Positions 11,839 through 20,449 are shown, counted from the first letter of the stretch. The stretch: DNA of 64,000 bases from Brachionus plicatilis (GCA_010279815.1 QEOQ01000602.1:489120-553119), one strand, 5' to 3'. Made by a program: numbers and translations. Notes: a model not told the origin generated them from the letters alone.

Positions 11839-12106
11839 GAACTGATTTTCTACGAAGATTTCGTAAACAAACTAATTTTTTTGAAGGTGGTCTTCCTTTT
11901 TTATGTTTACCTTCTTTGGCATCTGAGCCTTTTTTATCGTTATCAATTCTATTTAAAACTCTTATAGTGCCTTTTTTCGATTTTATTTTTTTCTTATGAT
12001 CCAATTCAAGCGCTATCGGTTTCTTTCGAGGTCGACTTACTTTTGGCTTTTCAACAACACTCTCATCTTCATCATTGTTATCTTCATTTTCAGTGCTCCA
12101 ATGCAT
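11839..12106 (-). CDS. AT-hook C-terminus of a MULE-B transposase, fused to a host-unit exon
   Basis: Opens at MHWSTENEDNNDEDES and continues with basic AT-hook motifs (SRPRKKP, KKGRPPSKK), which bind the minor groove of A/T DNA. Sister copies at 37204-37542 and 50695-50970 continue to a second hook (KRGRPPKLDK). Here the frame instead runs across a deletion junction near 11875 into CLRNLRRKSVL and a splice donor (CT|GTAAGT at 11837), which joins in phase to the exon at 11487. The initiator Met is only the first Met in the frame: by comparison with MULE proteins this is a C-terminal tail and not a whole gene. Whether a chimeric transcript is made is unknown. Confidence 0.55.
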
Positions 12107-12199
12107 ATTTTTCTTTCTAAAACGATTTCTAACTGTTTAAAATTTAAGATTTTTCTTCTTCATTCCAACTAGTTCAATCTTGTCCAATATACAAGCAGC

Positions 12200-12684
12200 T
12201 TTTTAATTATGCACATCCCCTAGTCCAAAAATCTTAAACATGTACAACATTTTTGAGTTTTATTTATAGTAACATAAAGACCATGATATTCACAATTTTA
12301 TATATATTACCACCATTTGTAAACAAACTATCTTTTTTTATTAACTCATAAGTACTGTCATTCCTGTATTTTTGTATTTTCCCTTGATCCTCGTAAGTTT
12401 TTACACTAATTGATTCATATCTGACCAAATCACCAAAAACTTCTAGAGCAGACTTTAACCGGTTCGTAAAATGAGCTTTAATAGTATTATTATATGACTC
12501 GATTGGTTAGTGAGGCCAAGGTGAAAATGATCGTCTTCTGAACCGTCATCCAAGTCGATCCTAAATACAAATAAATCCTCATTGGAAGTTTGACTATATT
12601 TATACTTTAAACTTTCAACTACTGGTTTTAATTCGTCGATGTTATTATTTTCGGAAATGCGCGTTCTCCTATTCCTGATGTACG
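12200..12684 (-). pseudogene. MULE-B transposase middle fragment with the DDE core deleted
   Basis: Reading from 12684, one frame gives RISENNNIDELKP, then FVFRIDLDDG and DDHFHLGLT, typical of the segment just before the catalytic domain in animal Mutator-like transposases. It then shifts into PIESYNNTIKAHFTN and SALEVFGDLVRYESI, typical of the region after the catalytic domain. The whole DDE core, several hundred residues, is absent. The same junction is found at 55380-55450, so both copies descend from one internally deleted element. The upstream zinc-finger-like part is at 14270-14560, beyond the LTR insertion. Confidence 0.65.
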
Positions 12685-12688
12685 CTTG

Positions 12689-12896
12689 TGTAAAGTCTCG
12701 GTTTTGGACTTTAGCCTAGGGATTTAAGCCAAGAAATAAATAAAACAATTAAATTTAGTTAAAGTTTATTTAAATGGAATCCGAAATTATTACAAAAGAG
12801 GTAGTGGTTTATATAGTAGCTAGAACATGTGCTTCAGCTGCAGTTAATTCAAGATTAAATAATAAGTAGAGACATGTCAAGACTTGTGTCTTAACA
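12689..12896 (-). repeat. 3' LTR
   Basis: Plus-strand TGTAAAG...TTAACA. It is identical to the other LTR except that the plus strand reads AAATGGAATCC here and AAATGAAATCC there. Confidence 0.9.
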
Positions 12897-13117
12897 CACC
12901 TTCCCCTTAAAAATTAAGAGGCAATTAGCCTCTGAAGCAATGATTGAACAACTATTTAACCATGGAATAAAATAAATGTAACTAATGTATAGACATTTTA
13001 AAGGCTCTTCTGGATAATTATATCCTCCTTTACTTTAAGGTTCTTCCATGTAAACTCTCCTTAAAAATAAAATTTTTTTTTTTTTTTTTTTTTTGATTGT
13101 GTGAGGACAAATTGCAT

Positions 13118-13396
13118 TTAATCATGGAGCTTGATTGCATTTCTCTTAAAATGCTTCTGCTGGGTTAATCTTGTTGGTGTGTATGTTGGTCTGTTTTTAT
13201 TTAACGATAGGTATTGTGTTTGTTTTTCTGTAGACAGTGTTGAAGATGGGACGCTTTTCGCTGACCAAGCACACTGCGACCATTTTCGAAAAACGCAAAC
13301 CATTAATGGCACTACTAATCTGATACCGATGACAGTAGTCATTCCTTTCATCTTTGTGTACTCATGTAGTGGTTTTTTGTCGGAGTTGTACTCCAT
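13118..13396 (-). CDS. Second small ORF in the LTR element, unrecognised
   Basis: 92 codons starting MEYNSDKKP, with one moderately hydrophobic stretch (VIGIRLVVPLMVCVF) and a basic C-terminus. It lies 27 bp after the membrane ORF and just before a 22-base T run (A run on the coding strand) near the 3' LTR. Nothing diagnostic. Confidence 0.3.
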   Translation of the reverse strand: MEYNSDKKPLHEYTKMKGMTTVIGIRLVVPLMVCVFRKWSQCAWSAKSVPSSTLSTEKQTQYLSLNKNRPTYTPTRLTQQKHFKRNAIKLHD

Positions 13397-13423
13397 TTTT
13401 GTTTCCTGTGTTTTTTGTGGTGT

Positions 13424-13822
13424 CTATTTTGGGAAATCTTTTTCCAACACCTCATCCTGTTGAGGGAAATTACTCTCCATGTTTGCAGGTACATTTAGTA
13501 CTGACAATGGAAATTGTGTTTTTGGTTTGTTAAACAAACTAATTGGAGAATTGATAAGAGTCCACGTGTTTCTTAATCCAGAACCATTAAACCACTTGAT
13601 CCCTTTTAGTATGAAGACTAAAACCACTATCGAAATAACGAGTAAACCCGATTGGTTTAATTGCCAGTACTGTAAGAATTGGTACTCTACCTTCTCAGTC
13701 AAAATGGACAAAATACTCTGATATGTTAAATCTTTAGGATCTGGCATTGGGTTCTTTTGAGTTTGTATTGATTCGGATCGAAAAATGTATCCGATTAAAT
13801 TGGATAGTTGTTGCCGCATCAT
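13424..13822 (-). CDS. Single-pass membrane ORF in the LTR element, envelope-tail-like
   Basis: A 132-codon frame with a strong hydrophobic segment near the middle (LLVISIVVLVFILKG) followed by a polar tail. It is the first long ORF after the primer-binding site, preceded by a very short upstream ATG frame. Position and topology resemble the membrane-anchor end of retroelement envelope-type ORFs, but there is no cleavage motif or ectodomain to prove that. It could equally be a captured host segment. A second frame (13118-13396) follows in another register. Confidence 0.45.
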   Translation of the reverse strand: MMRQQLSNLIGYIFRSESIQTQKNPMPDPKDLTYQSILSILTEKVEYQFLQYWQLNQSGLLVISIVVLVFILKGIKWFNGSGLRNTWTLINSPISLFNKPKTQFPLSVLNVPANMESNFPQQDEVLEKDFPK

Positions 13823-14032
13823 TTAATCAAATTTTGATTCCATGATGTGTTTTGTTTGTTTGAATTTTGTATATGAAAAGTTTTTAATGTTTCTTTGTAT
13901 CCTCTCGTGTCGCAACACGTGACTGATTATAATAAATCGCAAAATATTAAAATCTCTTGTATGTGTATACGATTATTCTCTTCAATCGATCCTACTAAAA
14001 TATATAGCAGAATCCTCCCGTTGGGCACCAAA

Positions 14033-14240
14033 TGTAAAGTCTCGGTTTTGGACTTTAGCCTAGGGATTTAAGCCAAGAAATAAATAAAACAATTAAATTT
14101 AGTTAAAGTTTATTTAAATGAAATCCGAAATTATTACAAAAGAGGTAGTGGTTTATATAGTAGCTAGAACATGTGCTTCAGCTGCAGTTAATTCAAGATT
14201 AAATAATAAGTAGAGACATGTCAAGACTTGTGTCTTAACA
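14033..14240 (-). repeat. 5' LTR
   Basis: On the minus strand it begins TGTTAAGACACAAGTC, contains CTATATAAACC as a likely promoter element, and ends CTTTACA. The primer-binding site follows at 14030-14014. Confidence 0.9.
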
Positions 14241-14244
14241 CTTG

Positions 14245-14580
14245 TACTTAAAACAAAGACGGCATTACATAAATTTTATCTTTAGATTTTTTTATTTATC
14301 TGATATGGATTCTGTTCGGTTTAGTATCGTAATTGTAAATTAAATCTTCGATTAGCCCTTTGGCATTTTGCGTCATTCCACACCGCGCTCCATCTATTAA
14401 TTGACAATAATGTTCGCCCGAATTAAAGTTAGCATGTTTTTGGAATATAGCTATCACGATTTTTTAGGCAAATACATAGCTTAACTCGATGGGGACATTG
14501 ACCAAATTGGAACAATCTCTTTTGACACAAAATCCATATTTTTGGCGCATTTTTTGATTTGACCGATGCTAACATTGTAC
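14245..14580 (-). pseudogene. MULE-B transposase N-terminal zinc-finger-like fragment
   Basis: Homologous to the better-preserved 55629-55907, which reads CQCPHRVKLC...H...H followed by GITQNAKEPVEDLIYNYDTKP, the Cys/His segment and 'GI...VK..I..L...KP' stretch of Mutator-like transposases. This copy carries further stops. The LTR retrotransposon inserted directly downstream (CTTG target duplication). Confidence 0.55.
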
Positions 14581-14977
14581 AACTAACCTAATTTGACTTT
14601 AGGTAATGTAACTAATGCTTTTTAAGAATATAAGCGTTAAATTCTTAAAATTGATTTAATTCCTAACATTTCCTAAAATTGCTTCAAGTTCAGAAATTAA
14701 AATTTTTGGCATTTTATGAAATTTGAAATTTAACAAAATATTTATAAAACAATTGTTAGAAAAAAATTAATGTGCTTTTTTTTTTAATTAGTTTTTTTTT
14801 TTTTTTCATGTGAAATATTTTTTGAAAAATTTTTTAATGCACACAAAAAAAATTTTTAGACGTTTTGTGTGAAAATCTGTGTTTTTTGCTGTAATGAGCA
14901 AATCTTTGGTTGTCAAAATACTTAGAATTGAGAAGATTTAATTTAATAAGTGTAATAAGTTATATAAAAAAAGTAAT
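14581..14977. mobile_element. 5' end of MULE-B and start of duplicated segment
   Basis: The terminal inverted repeat of MULE-B lies around 14860-14917 (reverse strand: TTGACAACCAAAGATTTGC, inverted relative to 37046 and 50493). From about 14700 the sequence is nearly identical to 22078 onward, and a diverged copy is at 55998-56229. Confidence 0.65.
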
Positions 14978-16200
14978 GTAATAATAATAATAATTTAAGC
15001 TTCAGCAGGAAACCTGCGTAGCAGGGCCAGACGTTACCTCGCATGGTAGATGTCTGGTTTTTACCTACCATAAAAGTAATAAAAGCTAATGCTTTACCGT
15101 TATTTCATTTTTAAATAATTTTCCAGCTGGTTTTTAAAGCAATTTTTTGATTGCGCGTTGATTCATTCGTCAGGCAGCTCATTCCAACTGTTCATTACTC
15201 TATTTGTCAGAAAGTTGTCTCGTTGTTTTATCTAGGTGAGCTGCTTAGTCATCCTGTGCTGATGACCTTGAATGCCACCGGCTGGACCTTCGCTTGTCAG
15301 TGAGTTGCTTTTCAAAGTCTGGTTATGCCACACTCCCGAGCTAAAATCATTCGTGATATTAAAAAACTCTATAAGGTCGCCTTTTTCTCGTCTCACTTTT
15401 AAGGTGATTAGTTCCAACTTGGCTAGTCTTTGTTCGTATTTAAGATGTCTGTGCTCATAAACAAATTTTGTGGCTCGCAGTTGTACCTTTTCTAGTAGGT
15501 TTATATCTTTTTTTGTATAAGGGTTCCAAGCAGCAACAGCGTACTCAAAGTGTGGTCTCACGAAAGCCACATACAGATGCCTGAAAGTGCTGATTAACCA
15601 GCACTTGAATACTTGCTTGATTTGTCCTAAAATAATATTGGCTTTGTTTGCAGCTTGTAATGCTTGGTGGTTCCATTTGAGGTCGCGTGCTAAAGAGATT
15701 TTTTAAGAAAAATAAAGCAATAAAATAAAAAATTAAATTTGATTACAATAGATTTGTTCAGAATTTTGTCTAGATTTTAAATAAAAAAAAATCGGGTTAT
15801 AATTGATCCCTCGGAAGAGATACGATTTAAACCAGAAAAAATATTTTTTTTCCTTTTTTTAGCCAACAAAAACCTCCACACCCTTTTTTTTTCAAAATTA
15901 CATTAGCATGTAGATAATTTTGTGCTCTTTCAGAATAAATATACCTTCTTAATATATTTAAGTTTTAACTTTGAGATTTTGAGTCTCAAAGAACAACAAT
16001 TTTTTAAAGGGTTTTCTATTTTTGGAACCCTGGGTGTAAAAATTTTTTTTTTGCCTCCTTTAAAAAAAAAATTTTTTGGGTTTTCCAGGGCGTAGATTAC
16101 GAATATTGAGTCAAAAAAGTCAAATTCAGATAGCACTTAAGTTTTGAATTTCGTGAACTTTATTTAATTAATTAGTTTAATTGATAATAATATAATAATT
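14700..16200. repeat. Segmental duplication, copy 1 (copy 2 at 22078-23560)
   Basis: About 1.5 kb at very high identity, running from the MULE-B end through the truncated LINE to the AT-rich spacer. Copy 2 lacks the hAT MITE and the palindromic element that follow in copy 1. Confidence 0.85.
14978..15697 (-). mobile_element. 5'-truncated LINE 3' end, copy 1
   Basis: Minus-strand ORF 15570-15232 reads VRPHFEYAVAAWNPYTKKD, LLEKVQLRATKFV and YEQRLAKLELITL, the classic C-terminal thumb region of Jockey/CR1-type reverse transcriptases. After the stop the frame resumes with NFLTNRVMNSWNELPDE, so stops interrupt the tail. The element ends in a (TTA)n tract at 14978-14994. Copies 2 (22354-23072) and 3 (58001-58717) share the same stops. 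Confidence 0.85.
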
Positions 16201-16218
16201 AAATTTAATTCACAATTA
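15698..16218. other. Spacer within the duplicated segment, nothing recognised
   Basis: AT-rich sequence repeated after the second LINE copy. A 68-codon frame at 15930-16136 is in a T/A-run region and differs by indels in the duplicate, so it is not conserved as coding. Confidence 0.5.
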
Positions 16219-16575
16219 CAGACTTGTGCGTAAGTCAAAAAATAAAGTCATTTTTAAGTCATTTTTTGGTTAAGTCAAAGATTTGACTTGACTTAAGATT
16301 TTTTTTTTTAAAGTTAAGTCATTTGACTTGACTTGACTTAGAATGACTTAAATTTCAAAAAATTTAATTTGTGTTTTCGAAGGAATTTGATAAAAAAATC
16401 TTCTAATCAATTTTCTAATATTTACAACATTAAAATTTAAAGAATCATAATTAGGATTGGATGCTTGATACCCGTTTTTTATTGACTTTCCCAAAAAAAA
16501 TTCAAGTCATTCTGAGTCAAGTCAAGTCAAATGACTTGACTTTGACTTTGACTTAGTGACTTACGCACAAGTCTG
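16219..16575. mobile_element. hAT-type MITE with perfect 8-bp TSD
   Basis: Ends CAGACTTGTGCGTAAGTCA and TGACTTACGCACAAGTCTG are inverted (one base differs in context). The flanks are CACAATTA at 16211-16218 and 16576-16583. Paralogous empty sites are at about 23552 and 58757 (ttcacaattattta). The interior is full of AAGTCA/TGACTT repeats. Confidence 0.92.
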
Positions 16576-16643
16576 CACAATTATTTATCTTAAGTTACAA
16601 ATATTTAATATAATTGAAAAGTCAGTTCTGACGAAAATATAGT

Positions 16644-17006
16644 GGTTTTGTGAAATTCAGTACAAGATGATAAATAGAACAGAAAAAAATGTAAAAAAAT
16701 TGAATAACTTTTTTTCTAAGTGTTAAAAATTTATTCTGTAAATGCAACATAGTGCAACATTCAAAGTTGCATCAAATATCATGGTCTGCTAAATTTGCAG
16801 ATTTCAGCAGAAATTAAATTTCAATGTAATCGAGTGTAGAGCATTTTGCAGAGATTTTGCACATCATTAGCAGACTTTTACAGTTGATGCAACTTTGAAT
16901 GTTGCACCATTCTGCATTCACAGAATTAATTTTTAACATTTAGAAAAAAAGTTATTCAATTTTTTTACACTTTGTTTTGTTCTTTTGTACTGAACTTCAC
17001 AAAACC
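16644..17006. mobile_element. Palindromic GG-ended MITE (GGTTTTGTGAA family)
   Basis: Ends GGTTTTGTGAAATTCAGTAC and GTACTGAACTTCACAAAACC are inverted, with inverted similarity running about 100 bp inward. The flanking repeat is AATATAGT (16636-16643 and 17007-17014), and the empty site is at about 58818 (aaatatagttggc). Related copies are at 36129-36809 and 49561-50256. Confidence 0.85.
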
Positions 17007-17094
17007 AATATAGTTGGCAAAAAATCTATTTTACATTTCTCTAAATTAATTGACGGTTTCTCTCCCTGACTTTTTTTACCCTTATTAATTCTTT

Positions 17095-17462
17095 GGGTCA
17101 TGTCAAGTGTTCACCAAAAAATGTGAACATAGTTATCATGTCCAGAATGTGATCAGTGATCAATGATCACATATTTCGGACGATTCTACTGAAACCAAAG
17201 CCATTTCTTTGTAAATGCTGCCTTTTCATTTACGATTCTTAAATCTTAATAAATATTTCAAAAACTTATAGTTTATTATGGTGAGTTGCAATTTTTTTAT
17301 ATTTCATTCAATAACATAATTTTAAAATTTTATATTCAAGAATGAAAAAAATTTGTAATTTCAACAAAAATAATTTTATGTGATCAAAATGATCACATTC
17401 TGGGCATTATACCTATGATCACATTTTTTGGTGAACAGTTGATCGCATTCTGGACATGACCC
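17095..17462. mobile_element. Palindromic GG-ended MITE (GGGTCATGTC family)
   Basis: Ends GGGTCATGTC / GACATGACCC are inverted, and the 8-bp duplication AATTCTTT flanks it (17087-17094, 17463-17470). Subterminal blocks (gttcaccaaaaaatgtga, cagaatgtgatca) repeat in inverted order. The same insertion is seen upstream of U3 (23702-32118, split by other elements), U4 (right part to 44168) and U5 (from 58915). Confidence 0.82.
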
Positions 17463-18296
17463 AATTCTTTTAAATTTAACTTTGAATTTTCAGCATCTCT
17501 GGCTAAATTCATAATTTTTAATTGTAAAATAAGTAAAAATTTGAGTATTTAATTGAAAAAACTTTTAATCATTTTGACACATTTGTGCTTCTAGTTTTAA
17601 GCAAATCTCCGGAATAAATCTTAACAGGCAAACCAAAAATTTTTAAAGGAGGTTGCATAGTTAAAATCAACAGAATTCTGTTTTCTGAAACTGCAATCAG
17701 GTACTAAAGAAGATAAAATCCAAAATTTAAAAAATGCAAAATAAAGTCTTGAAAATCATCAAATAATTTCCACAAAAGACAAGTATCAAAATAATCAACT
17801 AGCTAAGCTAAGAATCAATTTGATCGATGACAGAGCAAACAAGCTTTTTATTTAATTAATGGACGAATTCTTTTGACAAATAAATATTATTTTAAATAAT
17901 ATTGTAAAACTTTTTTTGGCATCAAAATTTTATAAAATAAAATGCGTAAAAATAGAAATTAAAAATTTGACTTAAAATGTATAAATCATTAATTTAAAAG
18001 CTATCAATCTATCTAAAAAATATCAAATTGATTTATCATGCAGATGGCAATTGAGTTTGTAAAAATTAAATTTCGATATTTTATTTAAAAAAAAATATTA
18101 AAAATAACTCTGACAAAGAGTTTACGATGTTTGTGCTTTTCTTTTAATTCAATAGTTTAGAAAAATTTTAATTAAAATTATGGTGATATAAAAATGCAGA
18201 CTGAGTATTAAATTATGTTTTTATGTTTGTTTAATTCTTTTAAATTCAAACAGAAAATAAACCTTTCAAGATTAAGAATTTTATTTTTATATTGTA
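17463..18296. other. Shared upstream flank of U2
   Basis: About 0.8 kb homologous to upstream sequence of U3, U4 and U5. It contains the uninterrupted site (gcaaatctccggaataaatc, about 17605) of the large palindromic element found upstream of U4. No gene. Confidence 0.6.
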
Positions 18297-18390
18297 ACAC
18301 TGGTTCTTGCAAACGTGAAACGTTGCGTTCCTAAAAAGGAACGGAATGGGGCCGGATTCTTAGATTCTATTCAATCCGGATTCTATTCAA
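18297..18390 (+). promoter_or_regulatory. GC-richer conserved block upstream of U2
   Basis: A block of about 95 bp, unusually G+C-rich for the region and kept at 18297, 32787, 46003 and 60049, 350-390 bp before the start codons of U2-U5. It holds a 7-bp-arm inverted repeat CGTTCCT-AAAA-AGGAACG, the near-palindrome AACGTGAAACGTT and a direct repeat GATTCTATTCAA. It may be a promoter element or a small mobile insertion; it is absent upstream of U1. Confidence 0.45.
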
Positions 18391-18778
18391 CTTAATTACA
18401 CGACTTTTATTCTAAAGGGTTCATAAAATTGGAGCTTTCTTAATTTTTATAAAATGATTGATGTCAGAATTTTAATTATTTTAATCAACTTTTCCATTAG
18501 AAGAAAACTTATTTAATTTTTATTTTTTAAAATAAGAATTTAAAAAGGAAATAAATTTTTAAACAATTTCAAAAAATTGCATTATTAAATCTTCAATTTT
18601 AAAACAGGATCTTATTCAAAAGTTATGATGAAAACAAAATTTGAACAAAATTATCAAAATTATAAGCCTAACTATTTAATTTTTTTTAAGATGCTTAGTA
18701 ACCTAAATAACTTATTAAAGCAACATTGAATGTAGCTTAACTCACAAATTTTTAAAATTAAATAGAATCTTCTACCAA

Positions 18779-20449
18779 ATGAGAGCAAATTTTATTATCT
18801 TTTATCAAATTTTTTCAATCTTGACCTTCAATAGTTATTGTGAAGTAGGAAAGATCCTTTTAGGGCATTCAAGAAAAGAAAAGTCACTTGCAGCATTAAA
18901 CAATGGTGATTTATCAAGTGGATTAGATGATCGTACAATTAATATTGGGAATACAAAAAGTGGAATTGTAAAAATGACCTTGGAAAATAATTTAGTTTCG
19001 GTTCACCATCTTGCAGTGCTAAAAAATGGCGACTTAGCAAGTTCTTCTAAAGATGGAACAATTAAAATTTGGGATCCAAATGATGGAAGCGTTAAATTCA
19101 CTCTAAATGAATATAAGCATTGGATTTTACACCTTGCAGTTTTAAAAAATGGTGACTTGGCAAGTGGATCCTATGATAAGACAATTAAAATTTGGAATAT
19201 AAATAATGGAAGTTTAATTAAAACTTTGAGAGGTCATTCAGGCGAGATTGAGTCACTTGCAATACTTCAAAATGGTGACTTGGCAAGTGGATCTTATGAT
19301 AAGACAATTAGAATTTGGAATATAAATAATGGAAGTTTAATAAAGACTTTGAGTGATCATTCAGGTCCAGTTTGGTCACTTGCAATACTCCAAAATGGTG
19401 ACTTGGCAAGTGCATCTTATGATAAAACAATTAAAATTTGGGATACAAAAAATGGAATTTTAAAAATAAATATAAATATTAGTTCTGAATGGGTAAGTTC
19501 CCTTGAAGTGCTCAAAAATGGCGACTTGGCAAGTTCATCTAGTAAAAAGACAATTAAAATTTGGGATACAATTAATGGAAATTTAAAAATGAATATAAAT
19601 GTAAGTTCTAAATGTGGTGAACGGTTCTGTCGGTACCTTAGAGCGCTCAAAACACTCAAAAATGGTTACTTGGCAAGTGCAATTGATCAGACAATTAAAA
19701 TTTGGAATACAAATGATGGAAGCTTAAAAAAGACCCTAACAGACCCAGTTAAAACAAGATATATTAAAACATTTGCAGTACTTTATAATGGTGATTTGGC
19801 TGTCGGATATGATGATGGTTTAATTAGAATTTTGAATATGAATTTTATTTTTGAAGGTACAGAGAACAAGGCTCTAGATACTCAAGACAAAAATGAAGAA
19901 AAGTCCAACTCATCTTATTCCAAGGAATCAGAGAGCATCTTTGAAGGCGACAAAGGATGTGATTTTAATGACGTTTTAGTCAATAAAGACGATTGCAAAG
20001 GTAATAAAGTAACAAAAATGCAGTGTCCTGATAAAAAGCTATTTGATGAAAAGTCTAATACGTGTAAAGAATTTAAAGATGTCATTTCTGGGAATCGTTC
20101 TCTCAGTAATGAGGAAAAAGATGAAAAAGATTTGTGTAGCTCAAGACTAAATGGCTCTTATCCCATTATTGAGAATGGTTGTGCTGAATTTTTTATGTGT
20201 GAAAATTCAAAAACAGTCAAGAAAAGCAATTGTCCCAATGGACTCAAGTTTAATGTGATTTCTATAAAATGTGATCATGAACAGAACATTCCACCACCTT
20301 GCGGCACCAAAATTGTCTCTAAGCATGCACATAAAACAGAATTTAACTTCGTTATCTTGTTAAGTCTAATAACGTTTATTTTATGTCTCATAACCAGTCT
20401 TATAGTCTTAATTTGCCTTTTAGTCTTAACTTATCAAAATCGAATTTAA
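18779..20449 (+). CDS. Secreted/membrane WD40 + CBM14 protein, copy U2 (intronless)
   Basis: A single 556-residue frame. Signal peptide 1-21, WD40 repeats about 30-358, Ser/Glu/Asp linker to about 390, a modified CBM14 domain about 392-437, an intact second CBM14 about 451-507 and a membrane helix about 521-545 followed by TYQNRI. Repeats 3-5 (GSYDKTIKIWNINNGSLIKTL) differ from those of all sisters and are nearly identical to one another. A 68-bp deletion removed the intron and six codons (YFNCND) of the first CBM14, so former intron bases GTAAT are now translated. The sixth cysteine of that domain is also Ser (DVISGN). Both changes are shared with U5. Expression and function are not shown by the sequence, but the long intact frame argues against a pseudogene. 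Confidence 0.9.
   Translation: MRANFIIFYQIFSILTFNSYCEVGKILLGHSRKEKSLAALNNGDLSSGLDDRTINIGNTKSGIVKMTLENNLVSVHHLAVLKNGDLASSSKDGTIKIWDPNDGSVKFTLNEYKHWILHLAVLKNGDLASGSYDKTIKIWNINNGSLIKTLRGHSGEIESLAILQNGDLASGSYDKTIRIWNINNGSLIKTLSDHSGPVWSLAILQNGDLASASYDKTIKIWDTKNGILKININISSEWVSSLEVLKNGDLASSSSKKTIKIWDTINGNLKMNINVSSKCGERFCRYLRALKTLKNGYLASAIDQTIKIWNTNDGSLKKTLTDPVKTRYIKTFAVLYNGDLAVGYDDGLIRILNMNFIFEGTENKALDTQDKNEEKSNSSYSKESESIFEGDKGCDFNDVLVNKDDCKGNKVTKMQCPDKKLFDEKSNTCKEFKDVISGNRSLSNEEKDEKDLCSSRLNGSYPIIENGCAEFFMCENSKTVKKSNCPNGLKFNVISIKCDHEQNIPPPCGTKIVSKHAHKTEFNFVILLSLITFILCLITSLIVLICLLVLTYQNRI

Larger units (their letters stand above)
12689..14240 (-). mobile_element. Compact LTR retrotransposon, non-autonomous
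   Basis: Two 208-bp LTRs (12689-12896 and 14033-14240) differ at one visible base. The element is flanked by the 4-bp duplication CTTG (12685-12688, 14241-14244), and the uninterrupted site is seen at 55565-55585. It reads on the minus strand: the LTR is TGTTAAGAC...CTTTACA with a TATAAA-like box and AATAAA, the primer-binding site TGGTGCCCAACGGGAGG lies 2 nt inside the 5' LTR, and a polypurine tract AAGGGGAAGGTG precedes the 3' LTR. The internal part is only 1.1 kb and has no gag or pol. Near-identical LTRs mean a recent insertion. Confidence 0.92.

Noticed and set aside
11834..12106. AT-hook ORFs as an independent host gene repeated with each WD40 unit
   Set aside because: They lie at the C-terminal end of MULE-B, next to its terminal repeat and post-DDE fragments, so a transposon origin is simpler.
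13131..13721. Plus-strand ORFs inside the LTR element
   Set aside because: The LTR signals place the coding strand on the minus side; these are antisense.
16300..16560. AAGTCA arrays as a satellite or regulatory array
   Set aside because: They are confined between inverted ends with 8-bp target duplications, so they belong to MITEs.
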